From positions 3,487,501 through 3,551,500 of the forward strand of contig OU612074.1 of the NCBI GenBank assembly GCA_914767715.1: 64,000 bases of DNA, in the 5' to 3' direction. The number at the start of each line of letters is the position of its first letter. Position 1 is the stretch's first letter. This DNA comes from Membranipora membranacea. Taxonomy: Eukaryota > Bryozoa > Gymnolaemata > Cheilostomatida > Membraniporidae. The notes under the pieces are model-generated. The model did not search any database. It was not told the DNA's origin and worked only from the letters and a program-made list of their open reading frames with translations. The translations under genes and the position numbers were made by a program. Of this stretch, positions 44,112 to 57,300 are shown piece after piece.

Positions 44112-46492
44112 CTATTTGGTGCAAATAACACACTGTATCCACTTGTCACTTGAATAAGGAGGACAATGGCCGATATCACCATCTCCTGTACATGCTGTCC
44201 TCACAAAGAAGAAGAGAGCACCGTCGTTGTTGCCCTGCTGACCTGTTACATACTCAGGTGATCCATCAATACACTCATAAGTAGCTGGATGGGTGGAATG
44301 AGCTCTCATCAAATATCTTACAAGCATAGAGGTGAGACTAATAGAGTGAACTACTAGATTCCTGTTACAGTCGTTCACACTAAGGTGAGAAGAGAAGAAG
44401 TTGAAATAAGGCAAACTGATTATGAAAGAACTTGTAAACCCTACTATGCTTAAGTGTTACTGAAATTTTCAAAGCAATATGAGGAAGCCTGTGCAGGCTG
44501 TGGAGGGTGGATGGGTGGGTGGGGAGTGAGGACGGCCTGGGTAAATACGTTGCGACCTTTTCATGGTCACAACACAGACCTGTCTATCATTTTCATAAAT
44601 TTGGACTTATGATAAAGAGCCCACTATCACAAATATATTTGTTAGTTTGACCATGGAGTAGTCCTTGGTTTGACTTTTCGATTCTTCTTCTCATTTCCTG
44701 TTAACTTGACAAGCTATACTGTTTGTAAATGTATAACTACTAATTACTTTGGCTAAGCTAGTAGAGACTGGCCATGGAGTGGAGTTGACTTTATTTTAAT
44801 TCAGCATTGTGATCAATAGACATCAATACACAGACATGGACTTAGTCAATATCTGTGTTGTTATCATATGACCAATGGACTATAGAATCAAATCGAATAA
44901 CTCCTATTTTATTCCGAATTCACAACTATTGCAAATTAATTTCGGATTGTCTTCTCTTGTCAAATGGATTTAACCAGGCTGTCCACCCCTCCCCACCCAT
45001 CCACCCCGACAGCCTGCCCAGACTAGATATGAGGGATTTGGTGGGAGACCGACATTGATGTAAGATGAAGCACCCAAATTAAGTCACTGGGTATTTAATC
45101 TTTTTTACTTTTTGATGCCTGTCGGCTTTACTTCCATTCAATTAAATCTATTTTGTGAGAAAATCTTAGTCTCACTTTATAAAGATAAATATAAAATTGG
45201 CGGAGCAAATTTATTTTCATGGTTTCAACATCAACATATTATATTCCCTAGACCATCATGACAGCAGAGTGAGTTGACTAGCAGCGATCACATGGTACGT
45301 TCTTGTTGTGGGCTGCAGATGGGATCGAACTAGGGTAACCATAAGTATGATACTCAGTACCATATAACAAGGCAACCCAGCCTTCAGAATAGGTGAATTG
45401 ATCAAACTGAGGTTCAAGTGGCAGACATTGGTAATCCACACCCCCTCCCGTATGATGGCGGTTTCCTCTAGCAGTGAATCCTATAAAACAAGCTTTGCAA
45501 TATAACACATAATCACTTTCCTGAGTATATGTTACATAACACCCCAAGCTGAACATATTTATAACTTGATTTGGATCTTATCAGCTACATGATTAATTTA
45601 TTTCCAGGATATGTCAAACAATCAGATCTATTCCTACTCAAATAATATTTCTCACATATTTCTGGAATATAGGAATAGGAATAACACAATGGAGGAAATT
45701 ATAGAAGAGCGCAACAGAACTCAATATGTTCATTTTGTAAAAATACAATTAGGATTCTGTTTCCAATCTGCCCAGCATTGGGTTTTCCACTAATTATGCA
45801 TAACGAACCGGATAAGAATGATTTCTAAAACCAAACCTTCATAAAGTCTAGATGAGTTGTTCCCACATGATATCCGTCCCCATCTTGTGTAGACAGATCC
45901 AACTTGAGCTGCTTGTCCTGATTCTCCTGTACTACCCTTTACTCCAGGATGACCTGTCAACCCTCTGGGTCCTGTCTCACCAGGTGCTCCTTTAGATCCA
46001 CCAATACCCTTAGGTCCAACAATCCCATCACTACCTGTCAAACCAGTGTCACCTTGTTGGCCAGGTGCCCCTTTAAGACCACTAACTACCCTTAGGTCCT
46101 GGTATCCCATATCTTCCTGTCAAGCCTGGCAGACCATCCCTCCCATCTTCTCTGATATTGAATACAAGAAAACATCAAATCACAAATCATGATAATATTT
46201 GAACACAATACATCATCATTAGCGTTAGTATCGTACTTTGATAATGTATTCGAAAATTGACCATTTGACTTGTAGTTACTAATATCAAACTCTCATCTCC
46301 CATCTCCCATCTCTTCCTCTGAGTAGAGAAACCAGGTCTACAAAATAATAAATCCAAATATACTAAAAATAACAGATGATGTATATATGTAGACTTGGGT
46401 TAGTGTCTACCATATGAATAATAATTTGATTCCGAAATTGTTCAAATAAAACTGGATGAACAATAATGACCCAAGCATCCAATTTGGTTTAA

Positions 46493-47046
46493 AGTAGCAG
46501 ACAACCCTGGCACCACTAAATATGAATCCACATGCAATTTGCCTTTACAGATTGGCAACATATAATCAGAATCAAAATTCAAGGTATAAGCTCTGGTTCT
46601 ACACCACAGGGCAGTCAGCTGCCCCTAAACCCTAATGCCTGCAATGAACTGAATTAAGTTGGCAAGCTATGCTTTGTTTATAATCTCATAGAAATTGCGT
46701 AATTCTTTGTTTTAAGCAAACATATTGTTTTGTAAAAGGTTTTGTAATTGAGATGACTGTTTTAGGTATTTAGATTTAACAAACAAAAGATAACTGCTTC
46801 AATTCTAGAAACAAACACTTTTAAACATTAAAATTTTGCCAATAATATATTTATTTTGAGAGTATCAAAATTTGGCCAATCATATTGGGTATGCCTGTTA
46901 CTGAAACAAAATGGTGGAAGAGAGTTTTAAATCGAAATAACTAAAATTTTATATTTGTTTATAACATGCAAATGTAGAAGGAGCACATCATAACGCATCA
47001 AATATCTAAATATACCTTTTGTGGTTGTCTGCTACTGAAACAATCT
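46493..47046. mobile_element. TTAA-type MITE, second copy, in an intron of the collagen pseudogene
   Basis: Ends AGTAGCAGACAACC and GGTTGTCTGCTACT form 14-bp inverted repeats. TTAA lies immediately left (46489-46492); the right flank has lost it. The whole 554 bp aligns with 16477-17026, including GTATAAGCTCTGGTTCT and GGGTATGCCTGTTACTG. Confidence 0.8.
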
Positions 47047-48258
47047 AGCTGAGATCCAACCTTTATCAAAGTGTTTTATCTCAGCTAGATCTTCAAGGCC
47101 CCTGATTGGTCAATGTGAACTTTTGTCATCACTAATGGTGGATGGCTGGGGAAGAAAAAACTCCCTACTTTTTGAGAGCTCATATAACTCCGTGCAAAGC
47201 TACTGGCTAGATGTTTTGATGCCACAACTCTCTATTTAAATTTTTGACTGGCTGCTCTCCCGGGAAAAGCCCAGCTGTGTCCGCAGTGGTTTAAACTCCT
47301 GGTCTTGAATCTCATTTAAATTTGAGTGTATGCTTAAGGTTATGTCAAAATCCGAACCGAATATCAACAAATCGTATATCTTTTGAAAGCTGTCGGGCTA
47401 TTGAATATCAATAATTTGATTTGATTATATTGAGTCATTTTAGTGAGGAAATCAGGTAGAAAACGCTGTTTTTGTTAATGTTGATGGCAGACTCACCATT
47501 CAGTGCAATATAGTCTAGATAAATTCCATCCCTCTTCTACAGCAGTTTTCACCTTTTCTCCTCTCGCAATCTGTAATAACATAGTTATATATAGTACTGA
47601 TGGATGTATAATACAGCACAGGAATGTGGATGGCTGACAGTTTAGGTGATAAGGTCTGCATGCAGATCATTTCTGCTTGATGAACATGTGTTAAATAGTT
47701 GTTTATTTATTAACTTATCCTTAGTACCTTTCGCTTGTGATTAGGCGCTTCAGGTATTCCAATTTTCAGGTATGTCCAACCAAGGAGTAAGAGACTCTAA
47801 CTCCAACTAAAAACTGCCCACTTTTCAATATCAAATCACTAATCTGCTAATCACAGCAACTAGATGAAGTGATGAACTTGCATGGTTCACTAACACACTC
47901 TTAAAACAACAACTCACTTTTATGGCAGAGAACATTTTGCTGAATGCAGCTTCCAATCTTGCATTCACAGACTTTAACTCTTCAAGCTCATTATCCATCG
48001 TCTTAATCTGTTTCATCTCTGTCTTCTGATCGGGTAAGAGCCCGAAACTAATGCCCATAATGGCTCCAAGAACCATTATGTGCATTAACATGATTCTGAA
48101 ATCAACAAGAGATCTGGAAACACAGTGAAACTTATACTGACAGATAAAACCACAGGTAACAAGAATGAACTGATAATGATAAGAAATGAGAATTCAATGT
48201 AAAATTCTTATTTCAGACACTATATCATATAATTATATAAAAGATCTAACCTGCACCA

Positions 48259-49081
48259 AGGAGTTAGAGGGAAGGAGGGTGGTCACGTGACCAATCTAAT
48301 GATACTATATATGACCTATCTACCGAGCCACATGAAAAACAAAATGGCTGAACAAGATGAATAATTTCAATTGCACATTGTGGCAGTAAACACATTATAG
48401 CACATATTATCAAATAAAGTATCCTCACCATTAGAAAAGACTTATATCTTTCTGTTGCCAAGTATACCAACCTGAATTACTGTCTTGTTAAGAAGATTAT
48501 CATGGCCAAAGTTGTAAAAATCCTGAAATCAAGCCATTTTCACCTTTGTACTCTATGGAAATCCCAACACATGCACCTAGCACTTGTTTGTTGATATCAT
48601 ATGAAAGAGCAAACTCTGATTGGTTACCCAAACTAAATAAAATGAACAAACTATATTCAGGGGTAGTATGTATCAAGATTTTTTTTTTAGTTCTTCATTA
48701 ATCGGCCATTAAATAGTCAAACTTTGTCGAAAGTAAACTTTACCTTAGTTACAGTGAAGATGGTAGTACTCTTTTTCCCAGAATGGCAAACACCTCATGA
48801 TCACCCTAGGCATTACCATTTTTCTTGGTTCTACCCCTGCTTTTTTTAAGTGGTGATTCTCTTCTTGACCCACAAAGATATCAGCCTCTCAAATTTGCTA
48901 ACCTTAGCATGTACCTCCAAAAGCAGAGGGGAGTTTATAACGGGTTATCCTCTCATGTTAATTTAGTTTCGACCAATCATATTGGGGCAATTTTTCACGC
49001 CCCTATTTATGCAAATGAGGAAACAGTCTGAACATAAAATGCTTAATTGTCACGTGACCACCCTCCTTCCCTCTAACTCCT
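48259..49081. mobile_element. 823-bp element with perfect 33-bp terminal inverted repeats, inserted in exon 1 of the collagen pseudogene
   Basis: Positions 48259-48291 and 49049-49081 are perfect reverse complements, beginning AGGAGTTAGAGGGAAGGAGG and ending with a CACGTG palindrome at the inner edge. The sequence outside matches the intact paralogue (exon 1 near 54171-54190), so the element has split the first coding exon. The interior has no recognisable gene. A clean target duplication is not visible; CCTGCACC and CCTGCCCA on the two sides are at best imperfect. Confidence 0.85.
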
Positions 49082-49308
49082 CGCCTGCCCATTTTGAGTC
49101 CAGATCACAGAATGACTTTCATGAGATTAGATGAGTGTTAGGAAGGTAGCTCATACCTATTCCTCTGGGATTTCATATGAGAAGCATAATAACAAAGCCT
49201 ATCCAGTGATAGATGTCTCTTTGTAGAAGAGAGTTGACATGGATTTCAATTGAAATTCTCTGCGTAATGTTTCTGTAAGAAAACTCCCTGATAAAGCTCT
49301 CAAGCTGA

Positions 49309-49558
49309 CCACTGTGCAAAATCGATTCCTATTCCATGCAGGGGATAATGATTGTATAAATAGATGAAGTTATACCTACATTGTATATTTACAATTGGAT
49401 TGAATAAGTTGTCTTCTTATACCATACATTGAATAATTATAGTTGAATAATTTTGCCAGGAATGTGGTATAATCATTGTATAAAGTGGAATAATGAAGGT
49501 ATAAACAGACTTATGCCCAGTGTATAATCATTGAATAGGAACTGATTTTGCACAATGG
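49309..49558. mobile_element. 250-bp MITE-like element with imperfect inverted ends
   Basis: The left end CCACTGTGCAAAATCGATTC and the right end read in reverse, CCATTGTGCAAAATCAGTTC, match over about 30 bases with about four differences. The intact collagen paralogue lacks this segment in the homologous upstream region near 54395. The interior is AT-rich and non-coding. Confidence 0.6.
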
Positions 49559-51252
49559 ACATTATCAGCAAAACAACAATGAAACCTGAAACATCAAGTG
49601 CAGGGTTACGGTGTTATAAGCTGATTCTTCCTCATAGACATTTCCTGCTTTTGAGTTACTTTTGTCATTGTTAGTGTCAAAGTTAACTTATTTGATGATT
49701 TTGAACATTAATGACAGTTGTTCCTGAGCAAAGAGAAAACGTTGTGTGGTACAATTTTCCGAGCATTGAACAAAATGTCGCCTATAAATCATGTCAAATC
49801 ATGTTTGAATCAAATCCTCAACCCAATGGAAATCTGTGTAGAGAGCTCTATCCAGCAGTGGATCTTACGGATAGGACTGATCATTGGCTAGGATATACCT
49901 AGAACTTCTTTTTGCCAATCAATGCCAATGAGCTTCCCCCCCCCCCCCTTCTGCTGTGACTGATTGAAGCACATTTTCAGCAATTACCAATAGGCAGTTT
50001 GTATGTTGTTAAATTGTATCTTCGGTAATCTGGTATGCCAAAGAGAGCCACATATCCCCACTTCCCAGCAACATATCGAAGTGGGTGTAGATTCTTCTGA
50101 TTTCCAACTGTTTTATCTTGCCCTGGGGATAAAAAATGCAACTTTTTATGGTTTGACTACATATAGCGAGCATCTAAATATTACTGTATTTTCTATCTAT
50201 CAGTAGGGTCCACTATGGGTATCATAAATTACCGCCAAACAGCCAGTCTTATCCGTTCCCCTACGGGCCTTATGCATTCTGCCTGCAGGATAGCTTCATG
50301 ACATAGTCTATCTGTGCAGCACAGCATTATTGGCGCTGCCTTCCATCGAGAAAGACAATTCCGAGAGTTCAAGGTTATGAGATAGCAATTCCATTTCCAA
50401 ATTATGAGTTTTCCCAATTTAAGTACTCAGTCTATATGAATCAATTCAGGTGCTATGCTGCAGAAACTAACATATGCCTCAAAGGCTAATGCTATACCTT
50501 TTGTGACTATTGTGACTTGTCTATGGCTAAGTTCACCAATACAAACTATCTTGTCTTATCTTATCTGACTTCCTTCCCTCAGAGGGATATAACACCGATA
50601 TTTGACGACTGGAATATGTTGCTTCACATCACTTTTGGCAGCACCTTCCAGTGATCCATTCTGGATCATTCCTCAGCCTCCCATGGTATCCTCTTCAACC
50701 TCAGCTAAAATCACTAATTGCATGCCTGCTGGGAAGCACATTTTTTCGGTTTTATCATCACAATTATCATTCCCTGTTAGTACCCTTCAATCCCTTGCTC
50801 CAAATCAAATTCAAAGTCCTTCAATAGTATTGTTGGTATTTGACTTATCACTGGTTCTAAAATAATGAAGTGAATAGTGATAGATATGATGATGTGTCAT
50901 GTGTTGACTTATTTGCCCTCTGGTGAGTTGATCAAGGGAGTGTCAGAGTAATTGCTGCCAGCCAAAATTTCTCCATGAAGTGGAAGTTTTGCAACATGAA
51001 ATACACACTGACACAAGGATCAGGCTTCTGGATTCGATCAGTAGGATTTGTTTTAGAAGAATTTAGAGGCTTCCAGCATGTTTAGTCGTGCGACATAAGT
51101 TTTTATACTTCCAAAGGCCGGAAGATCATAGTATCCCTGTTATTTAACTGTATTACACTTGTTGGTAACAAGGTGTCGCAGGGAATCATTGATTATATAT
51201 CAGACAATGTTTCAATAAAATACAAAGCTCAGGTGTGAAAGGAATTCATACA
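49559..51252. other. Region between the two collagen genes, no gene supported
   Basis: It contains a poly-C tract at 49938-49949 and only short unsupported open frames. Confidence 0.4.
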
Positions 51253-51258
51253 TTTATT
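51253..51258 (-). terminator. Poly(A) signal AATAAA of the intact collagen gene
   Basis: AATAAA on the minus strand about 150 bases after the stop codon at 51407. Confidence 0.55.
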
Positions 51259-51406
51259 ACGATTATAAAAGGAAACTTATATATCAATACAGTGTAACTC
51301 ATTATTATTGGGGATGTGGCACACACTTACACGATGCATAATGGAACTAGGACTGTAAATATCTATAAATATCCGATGAGTTATCTCAATCAATCAATAT
51401 TTTTAT

Positions 51407-54190
51407 CTATTTGGTACAAACAACACATTGTATCCACTTGTTACTTGAATAAGGTGGACAATGGCTGATAGTACCAGTTCCTGAACATGCTGCCTTGACA
51501 AAGTAGAAGAGAGCACCATTGACGTTCCCCTGCTGACCTGTTACATACTCAGGTGATCCATCGACACACTCATAAGTAGCTGGATGATTGTGGCCATGAT
51601 ATGCGCTCATCAAATATCCTACAATCAGGGGAATGGGATTCATAGTGCGGACTACTAAAATCATGTTAATTTTAGTCTCGCTTTATAAAAATAATTGTAA
51701 AATGGTGAAACAAGTTTATGCTCAAGGTTTCAATATCAGAATATTTACCTCCATATTGCTTTGACCAACTTGCTGGACAGTCACGACGAGCTGGGACCAT
51801 CATGACAGCAGAGTGAGACGAGTAGCAGCGAGCACATGGTACATTCTGGTTGTGAGCTTCAGATGGGATCGTACTTGGGTAGCCATTTGTATCAAACTCA
51901 GTGCCATATATCCAGGAAATATCTCCTCCAGATTTTGTGTAGTGATCAAAGTGAGGACTGAGTGGCAAACACTGGTAATTTACCCCACCTCCAGTTTGGG
52001 AGAAGTGGCCTCCAGCAGTAAATCCTATATAACAAACTCACCAATACAACAAATAATCACTTTTCTTGGTAAATTTTACATACGACCAAAAGCTGATATA
52101 TTAGTAGCTAGATGTTGATCCTATCAGCTACCTGCTTGTAAATTTTATCAAGACAAGTTCGGCAATCATCCATTTTTACTCAAAACTTTTTTCCCACATC
52201 ATCATTATATATTATAGAAATATGAATATCACAGAAGGAGAACTCTACAGAATTCAACGTGTTCCTTTTGTAAAAAAACAACAACTAGGATTCAATTGCC
52301 AATCAACCAGCGTTGGGTTATCTAATAATAGTTGCAAAAGAGACATGGATTCGAAAACAACACTTAACCACTTTTGAAATAAATGTTACATAAGACCCCA
52401 AAATGAAAACTTAGTACTTTCTGGAATGATAATTTAGCACGATAATATGACTTTGAATAATTTCTGAACTCAAACCTTCATAAAGCCTTGTCGAGTTGCT
52501 CCCACATGATTTCCGTCCCCATCTTGTGTAGACAGTTCCACCTTGAGGTGCTCGCCCTGGTCCTCCAGCACTACCCTTCACTCCTGGATGTCCTTTCAAC
52601 CCTCTTGGTCCTGTCTCACCAGAGACCCCTTGTTGACCAGGTGCCCCTTTTGATCCACCACTACCTTTAGGTCCTGCAATCCCATCCCTTCCTGTCAAAC
52701 CAGTGACCCCATGTTGTCCAGATGCCCCTTTAGGTCCAGCTCTCCCATCCCTCCCTGTCTCACCAATTTCACCTTGTTGGCCAGGTGCCCCTTTAGGACC
52801 AGCAATTCCATCTTTACCTGGCTGTCCATCCCTCCCATCTTTACCTGGTATGATATACATTGCAGCTTATAATCATCGAATCACACATCATGGAGATCAT
52901 TGAACTTAGTCCATCATCATTAGTATTAGTATCATACAAAGATAATTTAGATTCAAAAGTTAAATACTTGACATGTAGCTCTTGCGTTCAACTTACCATC
53001 TCTTCCTCTAAGTAGAGAAACCAGGTCTACAAAATGGAGAATCCAAATATACTGAACATTTCCATCAGGTGAGTTACACATGTAGGCCTTGGTATATGTC
53101 CACAAGATCAATTATAATTTGATACTGACATTTTTCCAATAAAACTAGATGAACAATAGTGGCCCAATTTTGTTTAAATGATTCACAATGTTTCATAATA
53201 TCAAGCACAGTTTATTGTGTGACTTCCAATTTTGAACATGTTTAGCCTGATAGATATATCTCATAGAGTTGACCTGTCTCCACGAGTTTATGCTGTCCAA
53301 AGTGTTCCGTATGAATTCCCTTAATTTGAAACCAATGTTTCTGATACAAATTTGTGCATATGCCTTTGTAAAAGTTATCGTAAATATTAGGATACACCCC
53401 TCCCCCAGCGGAGTTGAGATAGTGCCACAGTCTTATGGGTCACCTCATACATTTTTTTGAAACTCACCACTCAATGAAATATAGTCTAAGGAAATTAAAT
53501 CGCCATCAGTCTCTACAACGGCAGCTTTCACCTTATCTTCGCCTGCAATCTGAAATAGGATCTTTATTGTTTGTACAAGATATGTACAATTACCATTGGA
53601 ATTAGATTTGTTTAGAGCTGTTTGAATGATATTGTCCAAATGCATAACATTTCTGCTTGTTGTACATGGTTTTCATAACTTTACTCATTAGCTGTTTATA
53701 ATTGATCATTATTTAGTACTGTACGCTTGGTTCCTCACTTCAGACGTTCAAATTATCGGGTGTATCAACATTAATCCCTCCCGCCGTAACCAAATCACTA
53801 ATCTGCTAATCACAGCAGGTAGATGACAACAACTTACTTTTATTGCAGATAGTAGTTTGCTAAAAGCAGCTTCGAATTTTGCATTCACAGACTTTAACTC
53901 TTCCAGCTCATTCTTCATCGACTCAATCTCTTTCGTCTCTGCCTTCAGATCAGGTAAAATCCCGAAACCAAAGCCAACAATAGCTCCAAGAACCAAAATG
54001 ATTCTGAAATCAACAAAAGATCTGGCTATACAGTGACACTTATACTGACAGATAAAAACAAGAATAATGAAATGAATAAGAATAAGGATAAGAAAGAATA
54101 ATGAAATGATAGTGATGAATAAGAAAATTGTAATCAATGTGAAATTCTTATTTAAAGATTGCGAGCTCACCGCCACATTTTGCCCCTCAT
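51407..54190 (-). CDS. Short-chain collagen with N-terminal membrane anchor and coiled coil, intact
   Basis: Seven exons join in phase: 54190-54171, 54003-53838, 53549-53468, 53026-52997, 52844-52476, 52024-51749, 51618-51407; total 384 aa. Residues 1-7 (MRGKMWR) precede a hydrophobic segment (IILVLGAIVGFGFGILP, 8-24), a signal anchor or signal peptide. Residues about 26-62 are a heptad-like coiled coil (MKNELEELKSVNAKFEAAF) that could seed trimerisation. Residues about 99-198 are 33 uninterrupted Gly-X-Y triplets. The C-terminal domain of about 185 residues contains VYTRWGR, GGGVNYQCLP, NVPCARCY, PARRDCPASW, ATYECVDG and CPPYSSNKWIQCVVCTK, the pattern of sponge short-chain (C4/spongin-type) collagens. 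The donor after exon 5 is weak (GTTTGA) but conserved in the pseudogene. Expected product: extracellular matrix or spongin-associated collagen. Confidence 0.9.
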
Positions 54191-54399
54191 GCAATACAAT
54201 TCAGATCACAAATGAGTTTCCCTATAGATGAGAGGAGAATAAGGAAGGTAGCTGATACCAAATTATTTGTAATTTTATCTGAGAAGCTTAATAACAAAGT
54301 TCAGTGATAACTGCGTCTTTGTAGAGGAGAGTTGACTTAAATATCAATTGCAACATAAGCAGTGTTTCTGTAAAAAAACTACCTGAATAAGCTCTCAAG

Positions 54400-57300
54400 G
54401 TGACAACAACAATGGGCTGTCACAAACTCTGCATGACTTTGAGCAGCTACTGAATGATGTCCATGATCTGCAGTTACCATTAATCAATTGTCAAACAAAA
54501 TAATAAAAATTAATTCTTCAATCAAAAGTACTGAGTTCTGGTATGAGAGCGATGACATTGTGATGTTGTTGAGTCAAAAGTAGACAGGGAAGGTTTAGGG
54601 TAACTTGAAACCTGACCACATACTAATTAAATTTAGTGTAAATGTTATATTTCCTTGTGTAGAATCATGGAAAGTGGTTGTCTTGCTCACACATTTATCA
54701 TGAAAATTGAGAAACTTTTAATGAGTGTAAGTCTTACCTGGGCATGCTCAGGTGTTACATGACATAATATCTCTTGAGCTTCCTGGTGCTGGGTTGTTAC
54801 ATTTTCTGCTTCTTGCCTCCTCTTTTCTTTGTGCAACTGCTGAATGATCCCTACATACCATTCACTGTAGGTCAGGAGTTGTATTTGTCATAAGGTCATT
54901 CATAAAACAAAAATTGCACTGCCTAAGTTATTTGCAGATTGAAATTGAAATTTACCTGAAAATTGTATGCGGTGACATTTCTTATTTGCTATCAGCCAGA
55001 TAGTGGAAGCTATACACATGCCTAGACAATAAATAAGTCAATAACCTTAGATCTCACCTGCAGACACATTACCCAATAATATTTTACATGGCACACACCT
55101 TTTTACCCAGTGCAATACACACAGCTCTCCTGAAAAACCTTGCTTTTTCCCTGATCTACGGAGAAGGGAAAACAGAATTAATTAAAAGACAATTCATAGA
55201 GCTGGCAAAAGAAAAAGGAGGCATGGGCTTATATGAACTGAAATCCTACTGTGAGGCAACTTACCTGCAGGATAACCTATGCCTACCTGTACAAGAGTCC
55301 TTCGAACACCAAAGACTTGATCTTTTTTTGTATTTTTTCTCTTTCTGGACAAGAAATCTGTGTCCACATACATATACTAAAGACAGTGCACACTGTTTCA
55401 AACTTCTGGACCAATATAAAAAAGCACAAACTGTACTAGATAACATAGACGAAAAATCTAAAGACATTCTTAAAATAAGCCTTGTGTCAACCAATCAACT
55501 TTGTCAATTTCTCATAGAAGAGGGTGATCTCTTACCCATTAAAATTCATCCAAACCAAGAGTTAAGTGAAATTGAGAAAACTCGATTAATTAAAATATGG
55601 AACAATTATAAAGTCTCATCACAAAATTCCAGCTTTATGTGGAAGACAGCCATGAATGGCATAGTAAATGGAGCCACCCTTTTGAAATGGAAAATACAAG
55701 GAGTGAAAACAACTTGTAACTTTTGCATAAAACCAGAAACGGAGGCATTAGAACAACAATGTATTTGCAGGAGACAAGAAATATAATGATATAATCTGTT
55801 AAAAAGCTGGGAACACACATTAATACGGATAAAAAACAACAAACAAATCCTTTTCTGTTTAGGTTTGACTCATAACGAAGAGGGAAAGACCATCAATATG
55901 AATGTGTTCGAATATGTGGCAGAGCGCAATAGGAAGATGTGGAACAGCAGGCATGAAATAGTTTTTGAGAAAGCAGATAGGGAAAATAAGATAATTGAAA
56001 TAGAAAGGAAAAAAAAACCATTTAGTGACTTCTTCTACAACGAGAGAATAGTCAAAGAGAGTAACTTAAAATGTAAGGGCAGGTGAGGTTGATAAAGGAG
56101 TAGCCTGTCCTGGTGACAGTAGTTGAGTAAACAGTACAACTCATGCCTTAAGCAAGTCACCAAAGACCTCTGCTCATTTTTTAGTTTTTCTTTTTTCAGC
56201 AGCCACAATTTTTTTCTTTTTCAATGGCTAAGCAGAGGTAGTTTATTAGATAATTTTTACCATCATAAAAAAACACCTCCTAAGATAAAAACTAGTTTCT
56301 AAAGATACAGTAACAGATAAATTAAATTTTTTTTTATTCGTTCGAGTTCCTTTAATAAACAGGACCTGGACACATTACAGTGTCTGGTTTGTGAGCTATC
56401 TCCTTTCCAGCCAATTAATTTACCGATGAAGTTCTTTTAAGGCTTGGAACAAACTCTGGTACTGCTTTGGTCTCCCTGTTCAGATTTTCTTGCTGCAATG
56501 ACCCCATGATCCACAGCATTTGTCCACTTACCAGCAACCTAGAATTTGAAATCATATTATATCTTATAACTCATCAATGCTACCTCTGGAAAAATGATTA
56601 TAATATGAGTTGTTTGAGAGTTAATTACATCATTGCCCTCTCGTTGTGAACAACACAACAACCTACTATAAAAGCTTCAAATAGCTAGAGGTATTTAATT
56701 ATAGCTATTCAGGCTATGTTAGGTGTAGTTTAAACTACAGTCACCAGTCAATGTAGTTTTTAGATCAAACTTCTAACATTGTACCTACAATCAAAGTTAG
56801 TGCTTGGTACACACACAGCAGGTACATTAACTTGAATTTTGACATCAGGTGCTTCGTTGATTATGATTTTTTAGTCCAAGCTGAATATAAAAATGCTTCA
56901 AATGATAGTCGCGTCTATATGCTACTCTCTTACTGCCGCCTTCACTTATAAATCGCGTGATCTATACGTGAGGAATTACGGTAAATCTCAATGGCTAGAA
57001 GCTTGCACTCAGTATTAAAAGCTGTATGGCTTTGACGAATTCTGGGTGCAAATTATCCTTCTACACATTCAATCCATATTTCACTGCTCATCTCAATTAA
57101 GGAATTTGTCTTTCACATCAAATAATCGTGGCCATGGTTGAGTTCAATATTGTTGAAGGTTTCAGTTATTTACGAGCAATCACCTAATTGCAGAAAAATG
57201 GCAAGTTTTCCCTGGCATAATTGCCTTATTTGTAACATTACGACTCCTGATTTTTATCAGACTGAAACCAATCCAAGCGGAGTAGCTTTATGCTTACCTA

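Larger units (their letters stand above)
44112..49092 (-). pseudogene. Short-chain collagen pseudogene (left paralogue)
   Basis: All seven exons of the intact paralogue at 51407-54190 have counterparts: 7 (44317-44112), 6 (45481 to about 45250), 5 (about 46130-45837), 4 (about 46340-46313), 3 (about 47574-47496), 2 (about 48093-47919), and 1 split between 49092-49082 and about 48258. Lesions: an 823-bp inverted-repeat element inside exon 1; lost donor after exon 4; several indels in exon 3; a 4-bp TAGT duplication with a stop in the Gly-X-Y region (46081-46088); TAG for tyrosine after NVPCDRC (45278-45280); loss of the conserved PAR-CP-W segment at the end of exon 6; and acceptor AG to AA before exon 7. 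Exons 2 and 7 remain open. It is a clear pseudogene, though not old. Confidence 0.85.
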
